In this document: positions 1-14,500 of the stretch, piece by piece | Position numbering within the stretch: the stretch's first letter is position 1 | Layout of the letters: each line of letters starts with the position of its first letter | NCBI GenBank assembly: GCA_013076295.1 | Contig: RQOL01000616.1 | Span: 4,182,392 to 4,246,391, forward strand | Length of the DNA: 64,000 nucleotides | Direction: 5' to 3' | Origin: Sanderia malayensis | Lineage: Eukaryota > Cnidaria > Scyphozoa > Semaeostomeae > Pelagiidae | Notes under the pieces: model-generated | Seen by the model: the letters and a program-made list of their open reading frames with translations, nothing else | Database searches by the model: none | What the model was told of the DNA's origin: nothing | Translations under genes and position numbers: made by a program

Positions 1-59
1 AGGGCTTTCTTTCTGATGGAGCCGGATGTATTGACAATGGTTTTATTTCTCCATTTAAG

Positions 60-2519
60 ATGTTGATGAGTGCACGTTGGGCGATCACAACTGTCATTCC
101 AAAGCCAACTGCAGTAATAGCGAAGGTTCTTATAGTTGTACATGTAGTCGTGGCTTCATTGGTTCTGGCAGGTCTTGCAATGACACTGACGAATGTACTT
201 TGAAAATCGACGACTGTAGCAGGTTTGCCAACTGTCATAACACGTATGGGTCCTTTACGTGCTCGTGTAGAAGTGGCTTCGCAGGCAATGGAATAACGTG
301 TATTGATGTAGATGAATGTAGCGGAAGTCTTCACAACTGTCATGCTAATGCAGTGTGCATAAACACGAATGGTGGCTTCAATTGCAGCTGTTTGTTTGGG
401 TACAGTGGCAATGGCTCCACCTGCTTCGACATCAATGAATGTGAAACTAATCTTAATGATTGCGACGCGAATGCAGTGTGTCGTAATGCAAATGGTTCTC
501 ATTCCTGCACGTGCAATCGTGGTTACAGTGGAGATGGGAAACGTTGTGCGGAAATCAACGAATGCCAGCTGGGCATTGATAGTTGCCATCGCAACGCGTA
601 TTGTCAGAATCTCAACGGCTCTTATCGATGTCATTGCAATTCGGGATTCACTGGCAATGGTTTCAACTGCAGCGATGTAAATGAATGCCAGTTAGGCACG
701 CATAGCTGCCACGAGAATGCCACTTGTATAAACACCGATGGAAATTACAGTTGCTCTTGTAATATTGGTTACACTGGTAATGGCATTGAATGTGATGATG
801 TAAATGAGTGTGCTGCTAATGCAAGCCAATGCCATGCTGATGCTATTTGTAGCAATACCAAAGGCTCGTATATCTGTCACTGCAGAGCTGGGTTCAATGG
901 TGATGGAGTAGTTTGCAGTGACAATGACGAATGCATTTTACGAACGCATAGCTGTCATCAAAATGCACATTGCAGCAATACCAAAGGCTCGTATGAGTGT
1001 GCTTGCTTGAATGGTTACACTGGTGATGGCTTGATTTGTTCTGATATCAATGAATGCGATGCTGGCATAAGTAATTGCCATGAGTATGCAAAGTGCAGCA
1101 ATGCTATTGGAAGTTTCTCATGCCAATGTTTGACTGGATATACAGGCAATGGCATCAACTGTAGCGATATTGATGAATGCCAAAGCAGTTTGCATGAGTG
1201 CCATATTGATGCATCTTGCTCCAATACAAACGGATCATACAAATGTGCTTGCAAGAGTGGGTATACAGGCAATGGCATCAACTGTAGCGATATTGATGAA
1301 TGCCAAGGCAGTTCACATGAGTGCCATGTTGATGCATCTTGCTCCAATGCAAACGGATCATACAAATGTGCTTGCAAGAGTGGGTATACAGGCAATGGCA
1401 TCAACTGCAGCGATATTGATGAATGCCAAAGTAGTTCACATGAGTGCCATGTTGATGCATCTTGCTCCAATGCAAACGGATCATACAAATGTGCTTGCAA
1501 GAGAGGGTATACAGGCAATGGCATCAACTGCAGCGATATTGATGAATGCCAAAGTAGTTCACATGAGTGCCATGTTGATGCATCTTGCTCCAATGCAAAC
1601 GGATCATACAAATGTGCTTGCAAGAGAGGGTATACAGGCAATGGCATCAACTGCAGCGATATTGATGAATGCCAAAGTAGTTCACATGAGTGCCATGTTG
1701 ATGCATCTTGCTCCAATGCAAACGGATCATACAAATGTGCTTGCAAGAGAGGGTATACAGGCAATGGCATCAACTGTAGCGATATTGATGAATGCCAAAG
1801 TAGTTCACATGAGTGCCATGTTGATGCATCTTGCTCCAATGCAAACGGATCATACAAATGTGCTTGCAAGAGAGGGTATACAGGCAATGGCATCAACTGT
1901 AGCGATATTGATGAATGTGAGAGCGGACCACACAATTGTCATCTTGATGCATTGTGCTCTAATACCAAAGGATTTTATCGTTGTTCTTGTAAAACTGGAT
2001 TGACAGGTAATGGCATCAATTGCATTGACGTAGATGAATGCAGGGACAGATTGGACAACTGCCACAAGGCTGCATCATGCGTTAACATTTATGGTTCTTT
2101 TCTCTGCTTTTGCAACCATGGATACACTGGCAGTGGTTACAATTGCAGTGATATCAACGAATGCTTTACTGGTGCACATTATTGCAGTGATTATGCTAGT
2201 TGCTCTAATACAAATGGCTCTTATTATTGCACGTGCATGGAGGGATACAATGGAAACGGAACAAATTGCAACGATATTGATGAATGCGAAACCAGCACGC
2301 ATGAATGTTCATCTGATGCAACATGCAAAAACCAACAAGGCAGCTATGCATGCACGTGTAATGTGGGATACAATGGTAATGGAACAGAATGCCAAGATGT
2401 CAATGAATGCTTGGATATTAGCAACAAGTGCGATTCTAATGCTGTCTGTATTAACGTGAAAGGTTCCTATTCTTGTAAATGCATGAATGGCTACAGTGGA
2501 TCAGGATATTATTGCAAAG
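60..2519 (+). CDS. Giant exon of the receptor: 20 tandem EGF_CA units
   Basis: One uninterrupted 2,460-bp exon that is exactly 20 x 123 bp, so every EGF unit is 41 residues. It begins in phase 1 after an AG at 58-59 and ends at 2519 before GTTAGC. Each unit starts with a DxxEC motif and has six cysteines plus the GYTGNGxxC ending of calcium-binding EGF domains, suggesting a long Ca2+-stiffened stalk. The left edge is odd: bases 3-39 read as the end of another EGF unit (ending near GAGCID), but in a different frame and only about 20 bp from this exon, too short for a normal intron. That may be an assembly or repeat-collapse problem. Confidence 0.88.
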
Positions 2520-5500
2520 GTTAGCATTATCGGTCATAAGTAAATGTGAATATCCAAGCTGATGCTTGTTACTTGGCGATGAATGCCAGATGAGTATGCA
2601 TGATTGTCATTAGAATTCCACTTGCATTAACACTGAAGGGAAATACACCTACCTGTGTTTCACTGGTTTCACTGGCAATGGCTTCAACTGCAATGATATT
2701 AACGCATGCTCATTGCATTTTATAAGATGTCAAACAGTTTGATGTTGGCAAACACTTGACAGTGCTTTGGCATTTCAAGACAGTCCGTAATGATTATTGG
2801 CTATATGTAGCCTCATTTAAAGGAAGTATAAATCTTGATATCCACATAAGTTCGTTTATATTTTTTTGCAGATATTGACGAATGCTCATCGCAAAGACAC
2901 AACTGTCATTCAGATGCCTCTTGTAATAATTCTATTGGTTCATTCTCTTGTTCATGCAACGCTGGATACACCGGCAATGGAACAAACTGCTCTGGTGAGT
3001 AAAAAACATGTTAGTTCTATCTTTGTTGCAAGACAGTACCTTCGTAATTCAGGGCTAGGTTCGTCATGCTTTGCGAATCGAGTTTTACGGTTTCAAGGTA
3101 GGCAAGGCAATGGTATTTGTGTTTTGATATGTTACAACGTAGTCGTAATTTCAGATGTAGATGAGTGTTCCTTTGGTATTCATTCGTGTCATCAAAAGGC
3201 TGCGTGTAATAACCTAAAAGGTTCTTATTATTGTACTTGTGAAACTGGCTACACTGGAAACGGATACAGTTGCACTGGTATGAACAATAATTCAGAATAT
3301 ATCGATTGCAACTTTGAATTATAATTGCTAGATTATGTTGAGTTAGTATTTTATTGTTTATTGCAGATATCGACGAATGCTCTGATGGTAGTCATTCTTG
3401 TAGTACAGAAGCTACATGTAGAAACGTTGAAGGCTCGTATTCATGTTTTTGCAAAACTGGTTTTACTGGAAGTGGTACATATTGCCAAGGTAAGTTTAAC
3501 GAAAACCAATTGAATTTAAGTGACAGATAGAAGATTGGCTTTTATAATTTTGATAGTTGCATAGATAAGTAACATTTTTTTTTGTTTATAGATAATGATG
3601 AATGCTTTTTGAGCACACACAATTGCAATGCAAATTCTGCTTGTGCAAATACTTTTGGCTCATTTACATGTTCTTGTAATAAAGGGTATAGTGGAGATGG
3701 CATCAACTGCAAAGGTATCCAGCTTGCCTCCTACATAGCTATCACCCTTTTATACAATGATAAAATGGAACTGTGTTTTAATTTAGGCATTCTATTGCAT
3801 AGATATTGACGAGTGCATATCGCAAAGACACAACTGTCATGCAGATGCCTCTTGTAATAATTCTATTGGTTCATTCTCTTGTTCATGCAATACTGGATAC
3901 ACCGGCAATGGAACAAACTGCTCTGGTGAGTTAAAAACATGTTAGTTCTATCTTGTGTTGCAAGACAGTATCTTCTTATTTCAGTGCTAGGTTCGTCATG
4001 CTTTGCGAATCGCTTCAAGGTAGGCAAGGCAAAGGTATTTGTGTTTTGATATGCTACAACGTAGTCGTAATTTCAGATGTAGATGAGTGTTCCTTTGGTA
4101 TTCATTCATGTCATCAAAAGGCTGCGTGTAATAACCTAAAAGGTTCTTATTATTGTACTTGTGAAACTGGCTACACTGGAAACGGATACAGCTGCACTGG
4201 TATGAACAATAATTCAGAATATATCGATTGCAACTTTGAACTATAATTGATAGCTTATGTTGCGTTAATGTTTTATTTTTTATTGTTTATTGCAGATATC
4301 GACGAATGCTTTGATGGAAGTCATGCTTGTAGTACAGAAGCTACATGTACAAACGTTGAAGGCTCATATTTATGTTTTTGCAAAACTGGTTTTACTGGAA
4401 ATGGTACATATTGCCTAGGTAAGTTTAACGAAAGCCAATTTAATTTAAGTGACAGATAGAAGACTGATTGCATGATGACTGGAAGACTGATTATATGATT
4501 TTTTATAGTAACATGGATAAGTAACATTGTTTTTTTGTTTATAGATAATGATGAATGCCTTTTGAGCACGCACAATTGCAATCTAAATTCTGCTTGTGCA
4601 AATACCTTTGGCTCATTTACATGTTCTTGTAATAAAGGGTATAGTGGAGATGGCATCAACTGCAAAGGTATCCAGCTTGCTTCATGCATAGCTATCTCTT
4701 TTTTATGCAATGATAAAATGGAACTGTGTTTTAATTTCGGCATTCTATTGCATAGATATTGACGAATGCGTATCACAAAGACACAACTGTCATTCAGATG
4801 CTTCTTGCAATAATTCTATTGGTTCATTCTCTTGTTCATGCAATACTGGATACACCGGCAATGGAACAAACTGCTCTGGTGAGTTAAAAAAATGTTAATT
4901 TTATCTTTGTTGCAAGACAGTATCTTCGTAATTTAGTGCTAGGTTCGTCATGCTTTGCGAATCGCTTCAAGGTAGGCAAGGCAATGGTATTTGTGTTTTG
5001 ATATGCTACAACGTAGTCGTAATTTCAGATGTAGATGAGTGTTCCTTTGGTATTCATTCGTGTCATCAAAAGGCTGCGTGTAATAATCTAAAGGGTTCTT
5101 ATTATTGTACTTGTGAAACTGGCTACACTGGAAACGGATACAGCTGCACTGGTATGAACAATAATTCAGAATATATCGATTGCAACTTTGAACTATAATT
5201 GATAGCTTATGTTGAGTTGATGTTTCATTGTTTATTGCAGATATCGACGAATGCTTTGATGGTAGTCATTCTTGTAGTACACAAGCTACATGTAGAAACG
5301 TTGAAAGCTCGTATTTATGTTTTTGCAAAACTGGTTTTACTGGAAATGGTACATATTGCCTAGGTAAGTTTAACGAAACCCAATTGAATTTAAGTGACAG
5401 ATAGAAGATTGGTTTTTGTGATTTTGATAGTTGCATATATAAGTAACATTGTTTTTTTGTTTATAGATAATGACGAATGCCTTTTGAGCACACACAATTG

Positions 5501-8500
5501 CAATGCAAATTCTGCTTGTGCAAATACTTTTGGCTCATTTACATGTTCTTGTAATAAAGGGTATATTGGAGATGGCATCAACTGCCAAGGTATCCAGCTT
5601 TCCTCTCACATAGCTATTACTATTTCTGTTTCATATTATATAGCAGTATAATAGAGCTGTCTTATTTCGCGTATTTTATCACATAGATGTTGACGAGTGC
5701 TCATCGCAAAGACACAACTGTCATGCAGATGCATCGTGTAACAACACGCAAGGTTCATACTTGTGCACTTGCAATACTGGCTATCATGGCAATGTATTTA
5801 ACTGTACAGGTACATTTGTTATGTTTATTAAGGGTGCTAACAGACCCCGCAAATTTCGTATTTTAATGCTGTTGCTTCAATTCTTTTTCAGATATTGATG
5901 AATGTCAGTTAGGCAATCATTATTGTCATAGAAATGCAGAGTGCAAGAATAACAAAGGCTCATACGAATGCTTTTGCAAGACTGGATATGATGGCAATGG
6001 TTTCAATTGCACAGGCATGCAATTTCTTGTTTACTTTTCACTCATTAATGTTGATTACAAGAAGCATTATTTTAAACGTTATTTTTAATTTTCTGATAAT
6101 TTATAAGAAGAATAATTTCTAGTTCCATAATTTAATAGATATTTTTAATTTTAATGTTTTAATGTTCTAACTTTTTTTCAGACCTTGACGAGTGTTCTCT
6201 TGGCACGCATCAATGCCATGCAGATGCAGAATGCATAAACATCAAAGGATTGTACTTATGCTGGTGTAAAACTGGGTATTATGGAAATGGATTCAATTGT
6301 ACAGGTATACTATCATTGAGCTTTATGCGGAATTCGTATACCTAAACGTGCTGGTTGTAAACTTAACCTTTAAATTCTGCAGACATTGATGAATGCCAGC
6401 GACAAAGTCATAGTTGCCATGTTGATGCGCAGTGCAGTAACACCAATGGATCATACAAATGCTTCTGTAAGAAAGGATTCACAGGAAACGGTCTTCAATG
6501 CCTTGGTATGAATCCACTTGAATATTGGAACTCTTGTGCTTACATATATTCAAGTAGATTACCAGTATAGTGTAGATATATCGTTTCTGCTTTGTGCATT
6601 TTTTCCAGGTTGTTTAATGTCTTACTTTCTTGGCTTCATTGATTAGTTAAGTTTAACATGGTCTTTGATGAATTTTTCTTGCTTCTAGATTCAAATGAAT
6701 GCATAGAAAAAACACACAATTGTCACTCTGATGCAATCTGCTCTAACATACAAGGATCGTTTCGTTGCTCTTGTAAACAGGGTTACACAGGAAACGGATT
6801 TATCTGCGCAGGTTCCATAATCTCCTTGTAGACTTTGATAATTCACCTTCGCAAAGCATGACGAACCTGCATGAATTCCGTACTAGAAAGAGCAGATCTT
6901 AAGATTATCAAATTGCCTTGGCTAAATTCACATCCGCATCTATGCTAATCAATTTTTGCTCAATTGTTTATTTTAGATATGGACGAGTGTAGGGATGGTA
7001 CACATAACTGTCACACGAACGCAACTTGTGCCAACAACAAAGGATCTTTTCTTTGTACTTGCAATTCTGGCTACTCGGGTGATGGTCGTCAATGCTCAGG
7101 TAAGCATTGCTCGAATTTCATTGATGAATACAAAGGATATCTTATGATACAGCTTATGCAATATGCTTTAAGGATTAAGAATGTTTCACGTTATATTAAC
7201 GCTTTGATCTTTAATATTTTTAGATGTTGACGAATGCAAAACAGGTGTGCACAACTGTCATACGTATGCCCATTGCAACAATACGCATGGATCTTATAAC
7301 TGCACGTGCAAAAATGGATATGTTGGCAATGGAAACTACTGCTCAGGTTGATCAGCGTTGTATATCCGAGACCACGTATATCTACCAATACCAGCTGTCA
7401 GTATATATGTTTAATCAATGATATCTGTTCTTTATAGACATTGACGAATGTATTACTAATACACATAGCTGCCACGAAGATGCATTTTGCAGCAATACCA
7501 TAGGGTCTTACCAATGCACATGCAACTTTGGCTACACAGGGAATGGTGTAAATTGTACAGGTAGGCCTTTCCAAACATCTAATTTCATATTGAATTTCAT
7601 TGGTTTATTTGTTATTTGTTTTGCATGAGTTCAAGTGTGTATGAACTTGTGTTTTTCACACGAAATTGCGTTTTTAGATATTGGTGAATGTTCCCTTGGT
7701 AAGCATAATTGCCATCGCGATGCAAAATGCAAGAATTTGAAGGGGTCATACTCATGTATATGCCATGCTGGCTATTCTGGTAACGGAACAACATGTTCAG
7801 GCATGTAACTACACTTTCTATGCTTATTCTTTTATTATTGTTTTGGGTATTAGGTACCTTGAGTATTGACCCTTAAATATTTGCTGTTTTTAGACATCAA
7901 CGAATGCAGTATTGCTTCGAATACACCAGCAAAACTAAACAAATGCCACAAACAAGCTACTTGTATTAATACTAAAGGCTCTTATGAATGTCGATGCAAT
8001 GTTGGGCATACTGGAAACGGGACATTTTGCACAGGTAACTTTATGTTCTTATTTATGACGTAAACTTTCTAACTCGAATTAAAATCATTAATTCAAATTG
8101 AAAGTTCGACCTCAAGTCTCCTTTTGATAATAGTCACAGTTAATTAAGCTATAACAATCTCAATAATTCAGCCAACAATTTCTTATGGTGATACAGAAAC
8201 ACGTGAAGTATTTACCAAGGATGATATTTTATTAATTTTATTTTCATGTGTTGGTTTGCAACTCTTAAGCTACGGTGAATCGAAGAAGGATTGTTAAAAT
8301 CCTTGGTTTTCCTTTGAACGAGGTTTTTTTATTACTGTTATGAATAATTGATTTTCTTGCATGAAGATCGAGATTTTGAGGCCAGGAATCCTTTGATTTT
8401 GCTTACAACTGCGTGAAAACAAATCAGTGGATGGTTTTCGAGATGAAATCGAATGTTGCTGCACGACTGTTTGCAGCAGCTGATGGTTCTTGTTGTGAAT

Positions 8501-11500
8501 CGGGATAAATTTGCTCCTCAACCTTATCATCTTAATTAAACCACTCTGGACGAGATCTTGAAGATATGTCGCTGCAGTGTAGAATTTTGTTCTTCTCCAT
8601 TACTATTGCTTGTTACTCTGAAGTTAATTCAATAAATGCTAATTCTTCGACCAGTAAGGCCGTCATTCGCATCATACTTCATATTTTGTCAATGCATTTA
8701 CATTTTCAAGCTCTGCTATTCCTGCATTCTTGATTAGTCTAGTAACAAACGATGTCTAATTACTTATTGCGAATGCTATTGAACAGCTATAGCATCAAAC
8801 TTGATCTCATTTGTGCTATTTGCCTTTCAGATGTCGATGAATGTGCCAGTTATCCTTGCGATGCCAATGCGGTCTGCAATAACACCATTGGTTCATTTGC
8901 ATGCTCTTGCAATAATGGTTATTCTGGCACAGGATTTAAGTGCCAAGGCATGTATGCTTAGTTATGTCTGCCGGCGTTTCGTTGGCCACTTCCAAATTTT
9001 CATTGTTTTCAATGACATTTCTCCGGCTTAATTTGTATTTAATAGTCTTACCTCATACTTCAACCGGCAGCTAAAAGTTTTGTCTTTAAGTTTAACTTCC
9101 TCTTATAGTCTTTAAGTAGTTTAGCTTGCATCCAATAGTTCTATCTCATAGTTCAATTTTTATCTGTATGTATTCGCATTATTTCAGAGATCTTCGTGAG
9201 GTTATGGACTCGACGTTTATTAAATCTGTTCTTAATTAAAAATGAGTTGAATGCTTTGTTATTTCTCTTCAAAGATATTGACGAGTGCCAGAGCAAGATA
9301 CATTCATGTGACATACATTTTGGTATCTGTCTCAATTCAATTGGGTCATACAATTGTCGTTGCAGAGAGGACTTGGTAGGCAATGGAAGAGAATGTGCAG
9401 GTATCATCTTTTCCACTTTCTGAATTAGTTTTCATGAATGCCTTTCTTGAGTAATTCTACAAATAAAATTAACGTCACAATATTTTTTCAGAGCCGACGA
9501 GAGCCTTTCACATCATTGTGAATTTGCTGCAAGTTAGATGGAATCTAAAGCTAGCATATCGTGAAACAATCGAATTTAAAAACTTGGCATCATCAGTTGA
9601 AAATAATGTAAGTATTGCAGTGATGTTGAGTTTCATATTTTTCTTCAATTCATTGCTAAGCACTTAGTCTATTTGAATAAACTGTTTAGCAAGAGGAGAA
9701 ATCTACTCAAACCAGAACTTATAACTGAACTCGAAGTATTTATATACTTATAACTATTTCTTTTTAGATTAAAAACGTTTTCTCTGGCGATGCTCAGTTT
9801 TTGTCAGTCAAGGTTACCTCTTTCAGGTAAAAGTTGGAACTTGGTTCATTCATTCTTGCAAATATAAATATTTTACCTAAGAAGTTAAGAAGCTTCCACA
9901 TATTCAAGTGACCGTTTCTGACTTCTTGTCTTTTCATAGTTTTGGTTCAGTGAAGATTGCTGCTCGCCTCGATTTCATTCGAAATGCTACTTTGCCAAAT
10001 CGTCGACTCGAGGCTGCAGTGAAGCGAGGCAAGCTTTATGCATTGAAAGTTATCCCAGACAGCTTGAAAATGACAGCACTTGGTAATGAATCAAATATTA
10101 CAATACTAATTCCTCCCTTTCAATTACTTCACATAATTATGTGATTTTTAGTTCATTTTTAGCAACTAATCTGCTTTCCAAATTGGACAATTTGTCTACC
10201 CAATCCGTTCAGGAAATCTTGCAAGGATGTACATCCTGTAAATTGTGGCATAAATTATTTTCTAACTACCCAGGGGCCTGCTCTCCGCCCTGCCACTCTA
10301 ATGCCATTTGTATTAAAAACAAAAACAATTCAACGACATGCGAATGCCTCGCTGGATATGCTGGGAATGGCTACATCTGTTCAGGTAAACAATAAACATC
10401 ACTTTAATTACACAAGGCTGTCTACCTCATTTATTTTCATTAGCTCAATCGTTTCTGGTTACAATGCTGGCATTTCCGAGTGTTGATTGGCCTCATTTCC
10501 TCCTATAGAATACCTTGTTTACTACTTATTCGGTAATTGAACCAATGCATTATAGATAACAAACTAGTGTAATTGTTTGCTTATTTATTTCTAGACATTG
10601 ATGAGTGTGACGTTTTCAATGGTGGATGCCATCATTCATGTTTCAATGTTAATGGTACTTATTCCTGTCATTGCCACAAAGGCTTTTTGTTGGCTTCTGG
10701 CGACAGACTCTGTGTCATTGGTACGTCGTTTGAAATTCTACAAATTCTTTACTTTCAAGCTTCAATACAGACTTCTTTTATGTCATAGCTATATAGCTTC
10801 TATGCTTTCCAGTGTCTGTGCTAATTCGTCCAATTGTAATGGTATTTGTGAATGATTTTTGGACCTTCCTCCCAGCCGGAAAAAGCTTTCTGCAAGAGGA
10901 GGTCGATATTGGAATTCGAAGTTCTAAAATTACCCTTTCCTGTTGACGGTCTTCACTGTTTTAGTGCGCTTGTATTGTAACCCAGTCAGTATTTTTAGTT
11001 CCTAATTTTTTACGCAAGTGAAGTCCTTTTGTGCAATAAAATTTGCCTATTTTACTTTTCACAGCTAATGATGTCCTTTCGTCGAACACAAAGGTGTGTC
11101 CAACTGAATGGAACCAGAACCTAAAGTGGCACACTTCAGTTTCAGGACAAATTGTACAACAAAATTGTCCAGAAAGTCACACTCCAGGTTATTTATTAAG
11201 AAACCTATCTTTTGTAGTACATGCTTACTATATCTCTTGTAAATTATGAATTTGGTATGACGTAGGTTGGGGGATTTGAAGAGAATGTGAAGGATTAAGG
11301 AAATTCCAGTAAATTCATGATGTGATTTGGACTATGGACCACATCTAGCTTATACCACGCTTTGCGACGCTGAAATACTCATGTAACTTAGTAATCTAAG
11401 TCTGATCATTGTGGGGACACTCCAGGTTACTTATTAAGAAGCCTTTTATAGTACATGCTTACTATGTCTCTTGTAATTTATGGATTTGTTATGACCTAGG

Positions 11501-14500
11501 TTGAAGGATTAAGGAAATTCCAGTAAATTCATGATGCGATTTGGACTTTGGACCACATTATACCTTAAACGCAAAGCGTTTAACGTATAAGCTAGAGTGT
11601 AGAGTGTATGTAACTTAGTAACCTGAATCGAATCATTGTGGGAATAGACGTCATTTTATAATATGCCTTTTTGTTATAATTATAATTTTCCTTCATAGTT
11701 TTGTGAAGCCCCTCCTTTGATAGACGAGCATGCTTAAACTCTTTTGTAAAATCCAAATCACTGATCGATATCAGCTGAATTACCGTAAAAGCCTAATTGT
11801 TAGTTAAGTAAAGTGCACTATAATTGCCTAATCAATACGTTAATAACTGGTTTCCTTAGGAATTGCCCAAAGAATGTGTCTAAAGGATGGAAATTGGGGC
11901 ATTCCTGTAATGACTGCGTGCAAAAAGTCAAGCTTGAATAGTTTACTACTTCAGGTATACACCAATGCCATGCATGAATATTTTTCAACCCTTTTACCAA
12001 CTCACGTCTCTCGCTCCAATTTCACTGCTTGGATAATGTAAGTTGTACAGATAAACAGATCCCTTGACATAACGTGAACAGAACATACACTCAATATCTT
12101 TTTATTAATAAGTGCTATTCTTTATTACAGACCAAAGCAAGTAGCAGTACTTCGCCCCGGAGCTCTTTGCTTTCAGTTTTGAAAAACCTCGCTACTCTCA
12201 CCAGTCCGTTGACTGAGACAATTTATGCTGGTGACGTCATCACTGCTATGGATATTATGCAGGTCATTACTGCTGCTATAAATGCATCAAGTTTGGAGAA
12301 ATCTAGCAGCAACCTTAACGATTTTTATCAGGTATTAACATCGAATTCACTTCTTTTGGTTCATCCAATCACTTTCCATTATTTCTAACCACATGGTGGC
12401 AGACCTGAAGTTTGATTGGCTAATCGTTAGCTAAGAGCTTTTAAAATCTCGTGCTTTAGATTGCTTTCTGTAGCACAAGGTTGAATTTCCAATCTATATG
12501 GATTATGTCTATCTTTCTTTTTATCAGATTTTTTTCAAAGCAGCTGAGAATTTAGCAAACGAAAAGAACTCGGGAGCTTGGAAAGGCATGAAACAGGTAT
12601 TTAGACATGGTTTAGTCACCCTTTTGGTAGAATCAATCATTACAGCAGTGTCAAAGTTACTGCAACAGACCCCGGTAATCTTTTTATGAGGTTTGTAAAA
12701 TAGACTGTTGTTCAATGCCTTTTCTATCTGGCTAATTTTAGACATCAAATGAGATATTTCGCTTCATAAAACTGGTTGAAGATGCTGGAAAGGTTGTCTG
12801 CAGTTACCAAATCGAGCTGATGAAGAACAATAGCCTCACCAAACCAGAACTTTTAAGCAACCTTGGCATTGCTTTTCAAACATCCAGCATAAGTAAGCTA
12901 TATGACTTAACTGGCTTTTAATCACAATTTCATATAATTTAGGAACAATTTGAGTGCTTGATAAGAAAGGGGATCTTAATTCAAAATCAAATTTAAAAGG
13001 GATGCTTATTAGAGAGGGGGCTTATTAAAGAGGGGACTTAATAGAGAGAGGGCTTAAACGAGCTATTACGACATATTTATGCTACCTTACTTGCGCCGTA
13101 TTTTAAGTGAAAAAATTTGGTTCTCTTCAAGATGCTGCTATAAAAATTGTGGAGCAAAGCACATTCAGTGGTTACAAATGGCCCAGTAGTACGATCTCTT
13201 CGTCTTATGCTGCGAACGTTTCAGTAACATTTCCGAAAAGCTTGTTCGAGACTGCAGCTCAATACAAGTTACGTAATGGTGAGTTATCTTAATTATTGCC
13301 ATTGCAAGAGTATAGTAACATAATATGAGGCTATTTATATGCAGACTGCTTAATTCCTAGCTCTATTTAGTTCTGTTTGTGCTTTTCCCCAGGTATCTAC
13401 ACCCATCTCGGCTGCTATGCTGATAGCATTCGCAACAGAGTGCTGCCAAACATTGAAGGCACTGACCAAACTCTAACTGGGAATTTTTTGACTCGGGAAA
13501 ATGCTATCTTAAAGTGCGCAGTGGTCGCCAAGCAGAGAGGCTTCAAGGTGTTTGGCATCCAGGACGGTGGCTGGTGCGCAGGTTCTTTGAATGGCCATGA
13601 AACGTACTACCAATACGGAAGGACAAACAATTGCGTATATGGAAAAGGGGGCATGTTGTCATTTGACGTATACGCCATTAAACGTGGGTATTGCTGAATG
13701 CTGACTACAACCTTGTATTTGATTATGGAACCAGACACTGGTATGCTCATGCCTCGACTTCAATTAATTTGTGTTATTTTGTAGAATTTTTTGTGGGAAT
13801 TTCAACAATTTCTTTCAAAAGCCTTGGCGCACTGCTTAGCAGGTAGGATATCTTATGATGCTCTACGACCCCTTCTGGATTTTTATCGATGCTTGTTAAG
13901 ACTTGATTCCTCAAGAAAAGGTCCTGCCATAGAATCACAGTACATTCTGACCATGTACCATCATCGAATGTCTCATGTTTATTTCTGCTTCTAGGCCAAC
14001 TCCTTCGTCAAACGTTTTTCCTTTAATTGTAAAAGCCACAGCTCTGCTCGATCCTGAAACCTTGTATAGTAGCTTAGAACAACCGATTAAAGTCTCGTTC
14101 AGTTACAAGGTAAGACTTTTGACTCCTTTAATATCTGCTAGTCCTCTACCAATCCCCCTTATTTATTAAGCCCCCCTCTCCAATAGGCCTCCTTTCGAAA
14201 CAAGATTTTTAATGAAGCCTCGCTCTTTGAAATTCTGAACGATGATGAAATTGTGACTGATTAAACCACAAAAGCTTCAAGTTATTTTGCATTGTTCTAC
14301 ACGAACATTTTTCTGAATTTTATTCGAGAACTTGGGAAATTCGCCCCTCTATTTGATTTAACCTCTTCCCTAATAAGACCCATTTGGTACTTCCAGAATG
14401 AAATATGCCCCTCGGGGGGCTCAACTGAGCTTTTGCGATATATTTATGTAAGATATAGGTCGCTTTGTCATGTCATGTTCTATCATTCTCCAGGTTTCTA

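Noticed and set aside
1015..1935. 306-codon open frame on the minus strand inside the EGF block
   Set aside because: It repeats with the 123-bp EGF period and is the antisense shadow of the receptor exon; its repeated wording has no domain sense.
11955..12037. Extension of the HRM exon to 12037 by reading through CAG|GTATAC
   Set aside because: The extension ends in a phase that creates a stop in the next GAIN exon; splicing at 11955 closes the frame.
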